NCBI RefSeq assembly: GCF_035582795.1
Contig: NC_134368.1
Span: forward strand, 37,482,001 to 37,546,000
Reading direction: 5' to 3'
From: Mycteria americana
Lineage: Eukaryota; Chordata; Aves; Ciconiiformes; Ciconiidae
DNA length: 64,000 nucleotides
Below the pieces are notes generated by a model. That model saw nothing but the letters and a program-made list of their open reading frames with translations. It did no database searches and had not been told where the DNA came from. Both the position numbers and the translations under genes were made by a program. Positions 37,201-49,200 of this stretch are shown one piece after another (position 1 is the stretch's first letter; every line of letters begins with the position of its first letter).

Positions 37201-40200
37201 GAAATGATTCACACTTGTCAGTTCAGGGAACAACTACTGGGGAAATCCCCTAATGGGGAAAATCCTAGCATGTTACTTGCTTAAATGTTCACTAAAAAAA
37301 ACCAACTTGGATTTATAAATAAAAATATTACTTTCTCTTTGAGTAACTGGAAAACAGATGATCTCTTCTGGAAGCAAGGAAGCTGTGTTTTGGATTGAGA
37401 AAACAGGACAGTGATATATACAGTGTCCCTTAATAGAAGATCAGAGCCATGTCAGAAAACAAATTGAAACTTTCAGACTGCTGTCTGTATTCAGCACTAG
37501 TTGCTTGCTTGGGCTTTGAGAGAGAACTCAAGTGTCAAGGTTTGATATTTGTATTTACTCTCAACTTTAGAAGCTGAAATGGAAGAAAAATGTCTTGGTA
37601 GTCCAGAAAATAAAGATGCTGGTGGCTGTATTGAGAATGATGGTGTGCAACAATTGTTGGAGGCTGCAACAGGAAGCTTTAATCACTGTGCAGCTTCTGA
37701 AGTCTGCTGTAGTAGACCACTACCCTGTTAAAATAGCTACTAAACTTCAGGCTGTTGAACAGCAATATAGCTGCCCCCTTGTTACATGTACAGGTGGATG
37801 CTATCTAGGAAGAAATATTCAGTGGACCCTTTCATGGCTGGTATAGGTGTGCCTGCTTAGACTTACCAGTATGTCTAATGTCTGCATGAAAGTCTAGTTA
37901 CCTATTAGCTGGCCTTGTACTAGTTTTATAAGAAGTCTTTTTGGACAAGAGGTGTACAACTTACCTATTGCATAAATGCTCTCAGAAGAATTCTCTGCAC
38001 TTAAGGCTGTGTCAATCGGTAGAGAACTTACTTTAGGAAACTTACCCATAATAAACAGTTTTTAAAACTGAGATTTAGCAACTTTCTTAACATAGCCCCT
38101 ATATTAGATATTATATGAAATAACCAGCTGAATGATGTTTAAACTTGTCGTCATATGGGGGTGAGGTAACTGGCTAGCGTCCTGCAAAAACACTGAAAAG
38201 TGTGACAAAGTTTGGGGGTGGGGAAGGGAAACAAGCACCCTTGTTAATGCAATCCTTGTTGAATTGTAAGTTCCAATAACTTTTAAAGATGCATGTTGTT
38301 TTGTTCCTGTAACTGGAACTGACTAAAGGTACTGTGTCATAGAATTTTTGTCACTCTTCTTTGGGGAAAAACCAGAATGTTCCAGTTCCACTGGCCTCTT
38401 CATGTGTCTGGAGGCTCCCATTTCAGGAGTCGCATGCTACCCTGTATCTTGGTGTAGCTAGTTGTTTACAAACTATACCCAATAGCTACTATCCTAAAAA
38501 AGAATTGCATGACTGTTTTACGTTGATGGTACTTTGGATGAAATCGGGCTTGCTTGTAAAGCGTTGTCAGCTTGCATCACACACAATAAGGCTGCAATAG
38601 CCATTATGTTTGAGTACTGCACTTGTTAGCAGGCAAATCCTTCTTATTGCAGCTTGCAGGGATGTAATTGCATTTTTTTATAGAAGTCTTCAGATTAGAT
38701 TCCTTTAAAGAATGGTTAGTCTTGAGAAACACTGAAAAACTTTCTGGGGCTGGCTTTCCAAAGGACTTCTAGTTTAATTGCATGTGTTGCATGTCTGGCC
38801 ATCAAATGAGATACAGATAATGTAGAGGTAAGAACACTGTGTATATAAACTTAAAGTGTATCAAGACACGAGCAAGTCCTTCACTGATTCATATACCATG
38901 GTAATATAGAATATTGAAGGCTTTGGCTACCTCAACCTAAAACGAAGAAAAAAATATTGTACTCTTACTCAAAGTCTCCTTCTGTTAATAGGTAAACTAA
39001 GGAGACAGTTAATGTTAACTGTTTTTCAAAAGTACTTAATTACTCTTAGGGGCAGAGTTGAATTTTATTGGAGTGGATTCTTTCCCATAGCTCCTTATTG
39101 TTTATTGTTCCTTTCCTCCTGCCAGAGACAAAAATGTAGTAGGTCTTCAAACTAAACAAATGATACAAACTGCCACTTATTTTTTTTTTTTAGAAAGACT
39201 TGTCTAAATGAGCTCTCTCCTATTAGCTTCCTTGTTAGAATCCAAATATAAATCTTTCTTGGAGGTCTGTTATGATAAGCAAACGCATAGTGACTTGCAT
39301 CTCTTTTTGTGCAGTGGGTTATCATTGAACAGGGATGCTATGCATTCTCCATGGTGGTGGTGCCACTCTATGATACGCTGGGAACTGAAGCAATTACGTA
39401 CATCGTGAACAAAGGTAGGACACTTTCAGTAGTTCAGCAACTGAATGTATGATGGCAGAGCTGACTGAGGGCAGAACTGTAGCCTTCAGAAGTCTTCTAC
39501 TACCACATTCTGAAGTATGTATGGATCTAGTCTAAACTGAACTTGTCATATTGATAATGTCTTTCTCTTTTGTCAGCTGACTTGTCATTGGTTTTCTGTG
39601 ACAAACCTGACAAGGCCAAACTTCTGCTAACAAGTGTGGAAAAGGGAGAAGCTCCAGTACTCAACACCATTGTTATCATGGAGACTTTTGGCATGGATCT
39701 TGTGGAACGTGGCAAAAAGTGTGGGGTGGAAGTCTTCAGCATGAGAGAAATAGAGGTAAGCATGCTTGGCCTACTTTACTGCTTTCATCCCATTTACTTG
39801 CGGAGGAAGAAGACGGTGTCTGTTGAAAGGATTTTAGGACTGTGAGCAAAATGTGGTGGATTAGTTTCAAAATACTTAACTATCTCTTGGATTGAAGCTT
39901 ACACAAAAAATATTTTAAAATAGAAGGAAAACAACTTGCCAATAGTATTTTACAGTGCTCAAAATGTAAAAATGTATATGCCAAGATGACGGAATGAAAG
40001 CTTGTTAACATAGTCCAGACAGAACATCAGATCTCAGTGTTAAGGCTTGCCCATGTGAAGCAGTAACATGATAATTATATACTGTGACTAATACTTCAGA
40101 AATACTTATTTCAAAAAGAGCCTGTGTGGGTTTTGGTCTTGTGAAAAATGGCAACTTCCCCTGTACACTGAATCTACAAAATGTTTTCTGGGGGAGGAGG

Positions 40201-43200
40201 AAAATGGCAGTAAACTGTTCCAGGGTAAGCTTATGGTAATGTAGGGGAATGAGACTTCCAGGTTTCGGAAGTAGAAACCATTTTGCTTAGCCACCTAATG
40301 TTCAAGTCTTGGTTTTGCTTGTAGTTGTTTTGTCTGCATAGATCTCCTTTGCAAGTTTATTCCATAACTTCACTCACTGTTTGGAGAACTGTCCCATGAT
40401 CAAATTGCTTAATCTCATAGTAAAGATGTACTTTATGAAACCAGGTTTAGCCTGGTTCCAGCTGGAGTTCTGATGAAGGCTTGGCTCACTGCTAGGACTT
40501 GAGTATCTCCAAATAAGTGTGTTTGGCTTGTGCAGGTGTCAATAACTGGTGTGAAATACTTCCATTTCACTGAATTTGTTTTCACAGCAGTCTTAACTGC
40601 TATGTTAACAGGGCCACCTTCTGGTAAAGATACAAAAATGACAGCATGTATTTTGAAAGATTAACTGTATTGTAGCTAACTAGCCTCAGCAAGACTGCCA
40701 GGTTGAAATGGGGCTAAAAACATTATGCAGAGTAAGTGACTCACACAGTGTTGTAGCTCACTGGCAAAAGGGTTGGGTTAAACTTGGAAAAAGATTGGCC
40801 CAGCTGCAAGTTGGTACACTAAAATCAGCTTCTTTCCGTGAGTTGAACTGCAGTTTTTGGCAGAGGAAGATGCTTTCCACTGGATCTTCTAGCTACAGAA
40901 AAACAAAACCAGGGTGTGAATGTTATCTTTAAGTTAGAAGTTTAGATGCTTAAGTAGTGACTTCCAGTAGTACTTTGTAGCTCTTAAGAACAGGACTTGA
41001 TGTTTGGATTAATGGAGCACCTATTACTGCAAGAGCCTCTTGTCTAAATCTCAGAAGTTAGGCATACTGAAAAATTTCTAATAGTGTTTCAGTGAGCAGG
41101 AATAAGTTTTTTGTCACCTTTTTTAAGAGGTAGAGGCTTTTAGTGTTTCCCAAAAGGCAGCTATGAACTATTTAGGAGCTTAGATTAGAAGAGAATGACT
41201 ATAGCTTTAAGTACTTGTTTTCTGGATTTCTGGCTTGAGCTCATTGCTCAGCTATGCTTTATAGGTTATGTGACTGGTTCCTCTGTGTATCTCCCAGATG
41301 CCATAAGCTTGGTTTCTGATGCCTACTATCTATGTATGCTGTGGTTACTTAAAGCTGCGTAGCTGTGAATAAATGGTGCTTCAATAGGAAAAGATGTTGG
41401 AGTTCTATTCTAGAAGATCAAAAGAAGTGTGTGGAGATCTTAGCTGTATATTCAGTAAATACCAGATCTTTCTCAAAACAGGCCGTAGGGAAGCATTGAG
41501 CTTCTGGTGGTACTTGAAATGTGGATGCTGTTGTTTTGAGCAAACAGCTGCACTGTCATAGTGGCAAACTCTTACATAATGGCACTGTTTCAAAAGGGCA
41601 AACTTACAGGTATGGGAATGTTAACTGTGTTTCCGGACATTCCTTTTTTTCTTAAACCTCTTCGGGTAATCCAAGAGGTATGTCATCCTAAAGGAAGTCT
41701 AGGGCTAGCAAAGGAATGCATAGCGCTATTGTTGTGTACTTGGAATGTAAAGGCAATGGTGAAGTTGATGTGTCTGCCCCTCAAAGGGTGCTTCCAAAGC
41801 CATATAGTTAACAAAAGGTCCATTTTAATTTGAGTAAGTCCTTAAGCTAGTATTGTTTCTAGTCTTAAATAGGCATGACAGTAATAACTCTTGATTTGAA
41901 ACTTTAAAGCTCATAGATATTGAACATCAGCTTTCAAATCTTTCCTCTTAATCAATATATCCTTGATGATAAAAGGATCTTCTTGGTATCCATTCCCTTC
42001 TGCCTAAAGAACTATGGCATCACTAATGGTCAGGCCTGAATAATCATAAGGAAGGAGAAGAGGTTCTGGAGGAGAGAATCTTGTGCTCTCTGCTCTTCAG
42101 TTTAAAAGGAGTACAAACCACCAATGACCCTTCATGTGGGGACTCGGTCTTCCTTCTCACAAGCAGTGATGTTGATGCTGTTACCTGTTTTATAACATAG
42201 CTCCCGAAACACACCAAGTATATTTAGAGAGGAGACATCGTTTTATTCTGCACAGGGTGCAAGGTGGAATATTTCCATAAATCAAGCACACCTACTGTAA
42301 TGCTTTTTAACATGTATACATGAAAGTTAACACACCACGCCTATCTAATACATAATCATTGAACTGACTGAGCATCCTCTTCTTCCATTGGTCTGTATTT
42401 TCTCCACTTAAATTTAAAGCTACAGTGTGACTTTTAATTCACTGTCCACACTCACAAGGAGTGTGGGGGGGTAGTCCTTTTGTCCCTCAGTTGGGTTGGT
42501 GGTCACAATCTGCCCTGCCGTCTTCACCTTCCCCTAGTTACTTGACTCCCACTGATTTCATAGTTGTGGCATCCCTCGGTCTTTACGACCTTCCCTGTAG
42601 AAGGATGTTCCTGTTCCTTGAAGTTTCACGGCTTTGTATTCTTTGAGGAGATGCTTGGTAGTGAGGCATGCATTGCTAATACCCTCTTATCTGGCCTAAG
42701 TGTTATCTACTACCTTGAAGATTCTACAATTCCCATATACTAGTTTCCACTCCTAACTGTGATCCCTTCTTAGCTACTAATAACTCCTATACTATTTCCA
42801 TTTCATCCAAAAATATATATATACACACATCTTGAAGTAACAGTATGAGGTGCTTGCTGAGATGAATCTTGCTTCATCTATTCAATGGTTCAGTGGCACA
42901 TGTCTTCTGCATGAGGTATAGGACTGATTGCCTGCTGTGAACAGTGAGCTTCTCTAGTGAGTGACTTCTGGTTTACTAGCTGGAAAATAACTCATGAGTT
43001 TTTAGATTAGTTATCACTTTTGTATTTATAGAACATGGTAGTTATTCTATATGACTTTAAAACATCCTTTAAAGCCTTTGTTACCCTTTATAAGTTAAAA
43101 TGTCTCAACAGACAGTCTAAATAATGGAATATTATGGTGTTTGGTAATGTTTGTCTGATACATTTAAAGCAAAAAAAGGTTACATGCTCATGTCTAAATT

Positions 43201-46200
43201 GTCTCTCTCCCCTTTCTCTCCTTTCTGTAGGAGCTGGGAAGAGCACACAGGCAAAAACCTATGGTAAGTACAAAATTAGTTCAAGTTACTTAATCTGAAG
43301 CTGGATGGCATTCTGTAGATCAAACTAGCAAATCTTCCTATCTCCCATAGCTCAAAAGTAACACTAGTATTTCAATGTTTTGTCCAAGAAAATCTTTTTC
43401 TTTGCTATCTTAACCATACTAATACTTTCTTAACTCTCATAGCCTCCAAAGCCAGAAGATCTAGCAGTCATCTGTTTCACCAGTGGAACGACAGGTACAC
43501 CTCATTACATTACGCAGAATTTATTATCCTGTATGTGCAAAACTAATTCAGAAGCTTTTTTTCAAGACTCTCCCCTGCTGCTGCATTTTTTTGGCAAGTA
43601 GTAGCTGGGGAAGTTTATGGTAAGGCTCCCTTTGATTCCCTCCCCTCCCCCTGGATCAATACAGAGTTGCAGTATTGGGGGGTGGAGGTTACATTTTTGG
43701 ACTTGGAAATAACTACTGAACCTGTATTTCCATTATAAGGACTCTGCATCAGACTTCCAGTAGTCTTTTTTTCCTGTACTGTATTAGTAAAACTTGTTCC
43801 TTAGCTCTATGCAACGTTGCTGTAAGACCAAAACAGAAAGACTACTGTCTAGATGTCACATGCTTGACACTTGTGAGTTGATATCCAACACTGGCAGAGA
43901 GCAACAGGGAAGAGTACAATGACAAGCTACATTTTTAAAGCAGATGCAAGAACAGAAATTAGTCTGGGTTTGATAGCTGCATCCTCATGGAAATGTTGAA
44001 TTTTGAATGAGAAGCTTATCCAAGAAACATGACAATTTCCTAAGGATTTGCTCACCTATGAAATTTGAGGACTTCAACACAAACTTACTACTTGACTGTT
44101 ACCACCTATTCTTGAAAGCGTGTTAGCAAGTTCTCTGCCTTTGTTTAATTGATATACAAAGAAAGGCATTAATATCAAAGAAGGGACTGATTGATTGAAA
44201 TGCGATTAGATTAGTTTTACCACTGCTTTGTAACTTAAAGGATCTAAAAATTTCACTGTTGCATCCTGATGTGCTTCTTCCTTAGGAAACCCCAAAGGAG
44301 CTATGATCACTCATCAAAACATAGTCAGCAATGCTTCAGCTTTTGTGAAAACTACAGAGGTAAACTGCAAAGGTTAATACTGTGGACTTGCATGAAGGGA
44401 AGAATCTCATTAACTTTGGTCTTAACTTTTAGTAAGATCCAAGTGAAAATGTAACTTGACAGCACTCCGCCCATGCTACGTCAGAAGTCAATGTTTACTG
44501 GTTTCTTCTGTCAGGGTCCAGAACCTGACAGATTTACAATTTGGTCTGATCCAAGCAAAATGTTGTAAAGATCCTGATGTGGATCTACATTACATTCTGC
44601 CATGGGCTTATAGTGTTCGTCATTAGTGCAAGCTCTGTATCAGAGGGTTTGTGTAAAGGCTAACCTTTTCCACTAGGGATGGGAAAAGCTATAATGCATT
44701 TTAACCCCCCAAAATAATTAAAGCCCTTGCATAAATGAGCAAGAAGCAAACTCTGTATTTTTACTTGATACAGTGTTAACTTTTAGTTTACAGTAGACTA
44801 CTAAAGTTCATCTGCAGGCTAGCGAAGAAGATGGTTCTAAGTTCTAACACATACAGATGTAATTAAAAATACAATGGTACTTATTTTGCCAAGTACTCTG
44901 CATATAGAATTGTTTTTAAATTAAGCAACTGGTCTCACAATTAGATCATGTAAGGTACTTTTGATATCAACCTTACGGTAAATTGGGGAAACAAACTTTC
45001 TGATCTAAGATGAAAGTGTGTATTTTTTTAAAACCTTAAGGCATACTACTGTAACCTTTTTTGTTCCTCCTCCCTCCTGATTGTATATAATGGAACTTTC
45101 TGTGGCTTCTCTCAGAATTTGTTTCTGTTCATAATTATATGAATGATAAGTTGTAATAATCTGGTTACTGTACTCAACTCTAAAAGATTACCGTTTCTGC
45201 AATGTGTGTTCACTCCTGCTAGAAGTCATTGCTGTAATCTTTTTAATGAAAGAAAGACAATGCAGCTTCATTACAAACAAAACTGAAGCAAGGGCTGTGC
45301 TCTAGAGTTTAGATGCTAGATTTCATTGTTGTGTTTAACTTGGGCAAAATAGAGAATCAGTGAGAATTAAACTTAATTTTACTAATACTTTCAGAAAACA
45401 ATTATGCCTTCCTCTGATGATGTTCTGATATCATTCCTGCCCTTGGCTCATATGTTTGAGAGAATTGTTGAGGTAAGCATCTGTTTGTACTGAACTACAG
45501 AGAAGCTTGCTTTTCTTACAGAATGCATGTCTCTTGAATCCCAGTGATAACATGCTATTCCTTTTTGACTCTTGCACATGTGTATGAAAGCTTAAGCAAA
45601 GCTTCAGGAAAACAATATCCCATAAACAATATTCAGTGAGTACTAGATAATTGGTTTTCATGCTGAAATATAAACACTAACCCTAAGAGCTAGGGTTAAT
45701 AAGAAACTGGTTTACTAGAATGTAAGATCCCTTAGCACATGTACACTGCCTAGAAATGCCCTCTAATGTAATCAGTGCGCTATTAAAAATCCACGCCGTT
45801 CTTTAGTCTGCAAACTTAAAAAATTTATTTTATAATGTGGCATCCTGCGTGCTTACACAAAACTGACTTTAAGTTGGTTAAACTTACCACTGCTTCCAAG
45901 AAACTTCAATAAAAAGGGAGGGATTTTGTTTCAGTGGAGTTCTTTTCCAAGAAATGAAAATGGCTTTTAATGTCATTTAAGGACAAACTTTGAAATTCTC
46001 TTGGATGGCTTGTTTTACCATATAGCAAAACCTGGGGCTTTGTTTTTGAGGATGAGGGGGCTCAGGTTGTCTGCATACTGGCAGTCTTAATAAGGACCTC
46101 CGAGCCCATAGTTAGGTGGTATGTGTTATTGAAAGGATGTAATTTCCTCAAACTTCTTACATACAGTAGAGGCACAGGTATTTAATTACCATACTTATTG

Positions 46201-49200
46201 AAGTTGAATTTTAACACCTTTCCCTTAGGTGAGATTGCAAATATGTATGTTGAAGGTAGTCATGTCCCAATTTATGTAGGGAAATAAACAGCCTCTGTGC
46301 AAGTGTGAAAAGGCACATGGAGCCAGAAATTGTCCTTTGATTTCAGTTAGGAATCCCGAGCTTTCTACCAGAAAAGTGTGTCTATATACACATAAATAAA
46401 AATGTATATATGCATATTTGTCTGTATATATGTATGTTATGAAGATTGGGAATAGAGCTTAACCGAGGTGTACAGGTGCCCTTAGGCTTTCACCACCTTT
46501 TTTTTTTTTTTTTCCTCCTGGTAACTTGGATACCAGTTATACTTCAGTGTCTGTTTTACTGTTGCCTGCCTTGCACTAGAAGGTACAAGATCTGTAGGGA
46601 ACAGCTCTGCTGTTGGATCATGCAGTAAAAACAGGATGGGAAACTTGTGTTCTAAAGGATAAAACGAGAATAAAGTGTTTGGATTTCAGTATTCCTCTGC
46701 TGTTTGAGGTCTTTACAAAGTAGGTGTTTACCTGTATATTTACATAAGGAGAGTAAGCAAGGACACCTTTGGTAGAAAGGAGAAAATATTTGTTACTATT
46801 TGGGGTAGATATGAACACAGACTCTGAGAAGCAGTCTTTAGTCTGCCCCTGTTGTTCGTGTTTGATTTTTTTGGCTTCCTAAGGAAGCTAGAGTGTCAGT
46901 GAACTTGACAGGACAAACGTGTTCCCACCTAGCAAAGGCAGTTGCTGCTCACTCCATCTGGACTGATGTATTTGCAGCTTTTTAGCAGATGGTGGCAAAG
47001 CACAGGTGAAGGGGAAAAGTGACACTTTAGCATGTCTCGTGTGCAGAAAAGATGAGAATGGATGGCAGGGAATGAAGGAAGAGGTGTTTTGGAGGAAGCA
47101 GAAGAAATAAAAACTAGTAGGTACAGAGAAACACAAGAAGAGTAGAGATGTTAGTAAAAAGAATAAATAAAACCCATACATGATAGGAATAAAAGGGGTG
47201 TATAGGTGTGGGGGGTGGAGCTTCTAGACTCTTAAACATAGAGGCTATAGAACATGACAGGATTAAGTCTGCCTGCCTTGGTATAAGTCTGAACTGATGC
47301 AAAAATAGTCAGTGGCTTTGCTAGAATCTTCCAAAGAGTATCTTGATCACCTAACAACAAATCTGCTTGCATCAGTCTTGTGAAGCAGGAAGGAAAACCA
47401 GAGTGCAAGAGAATGAAAAGCAAGTAGCACAAGGCAGAAATCCCTGCTGGACCAGTACATAGCATGTGCTGAATTTTTTTAGTATATAGCAGGGAACAAA
47501 GAAAGTTCTAATATTTTTAAATAAGCCTGATAAATATCTAAAATACCAAAGTTCTGCTTTTCAGTCTCTTGCTACCTCTGAGTTGCTGGCATTGCCTTAC
47601 TGGGCAAACTGCCCCTTTTTGGATAGGAGCTTTTGTGCTGTATCTCATTCTGTCAAAGTCCTTGGCCTGTGTACACCACGCATGTCTTGCTACTTGGTCT
47701 TTCCAGTCCCAACCTATAGTCTGAGAATGCTGCAGAACTTGCCCAGAAGTTGAGATGATTTAAGGTGGATACTGCACTGTCCACTCTGCATAGGATTGTC
47801 ATACACATATAGCTAGAACACATTATAGGTGCTGTGTTTTCAAACTTCTTTACTTTTTTCTAACAGTGTGTGATTCTGTGCCATGGAGCTCGGATAGGAT
47901 TCTTTCAAGGGGATATCAGACTACTTATGGACGACCTAAAAACACTGCAGCCAACTGTATTTCCTGTAGTACCAAGACTGCTGAACAGAATGTTTGACAA
48001 GGTAAGTCTACAGGTGTGAGTCTAGACCTGTGCAGGGCTTTAAGAGACTTCATGAAGTCTGTGCTGACATGGTAGGAGAAACTGTTGTGCTCTGGGATGT
48101 TAAATTGGCATGCTAGCAAATTGGTGTATCTCTAAGAGCTGAAAGTGTAGGGAGTAGTACTGGTTGTCTTAAAATACTTTCAGGCAGCAAATACTAGTGC
48201 TGAAAAGCCTGAGTAAGACTTGGTTCTCTCTAGCTTGATTCATGACTTACTGTTTTGCGCTGAGCAAGTTATTAAAGTCCAGTCTACAACATGAACATGA
48301 GGCTTAGCATCTGCGTGCCATGCTTTTAGCATCTGACTCATGGAGTAGAATTTGCAAACCAAGGTCAGGTGTTTGCCTGTGTTTGCATGGACACATACAA
48401 GTTTCCTACACAGCAGCCAGCATGTTCTAGTAGGGAGAACTATAAACCAATCAGTCCAGAGTGCTGGGAAGAGGGTGTGTCAGCAACCCCAGTCTTTCCT
48501 GTGCTTGCCTGCTCAGGGTCATCTGAGATGGGAATTCAGAAGTAGATTCTTTCTTGAACTTAAGATTTTTAAATCATCATTTTGCATGTGGATGACTGAC
48601 TCTTCTTAGGATACAGCCAGAGGAGCTGAAGGATACAACAAGGAGTCCTGTGACTGCTAAAGAAATGACAGACCTGTCTATGCTGTCTTAGCTAGGACAC
48701 TGCTCTAATCATGAGACTAGAGGAACAGCAAGTAATACAAGGTTCTGTTTGGCCCCAGGAACAAATAGTGCAACTCCGATATGTTTCAAGAGAAGGAAAG
48801 TCTAAGACCCTTGCCTGTAGTGCTTAAAACTTAGCCCCTCATTCTGCTTATGCATTCTGTACTGGACTTTGAGAAACAGAGCCAAAGCTTGGGAGTGTCT
48901 TCTTTCATGATGTTGTCTTGCTTGTTGGCTCTGTTGCCCTGAGGATTTTACACTTATGGTACTGTTTCAACCTCACCCAGCCTTGCAGTAACCTAGCATG
49001 TGAAGTTAAGTGGGAAATCGGGGGGGGGGGGGGGGGCTAATGCTGAAGAGCTGCTGGGTCTGTCTTTCCAAGTGAATATACTACTCTGTGGTCTGCTGTT
49101 GAGTCTGCTCTGACTTGCTGAGAACAACCAGAAGGAACCTGTGAAAAGTGATCTAAAAAAGCAAGTTTATATATGCAAGACAGATCTCTGGTATTTCTGA

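Noticed and set aside
40436-40460. Inverted repeat AACCAGG...CCTGGTT in intron 7
   Set aside because: Only seven-base arms; expected by chance many times in 64 kb.
42186-42670. Target-site duplication for the LTR-like segment
   Set aside because: I looked for a repeat of the bases flanking 42,186 near the other edge and found none convincing, so no duplication is claimed.
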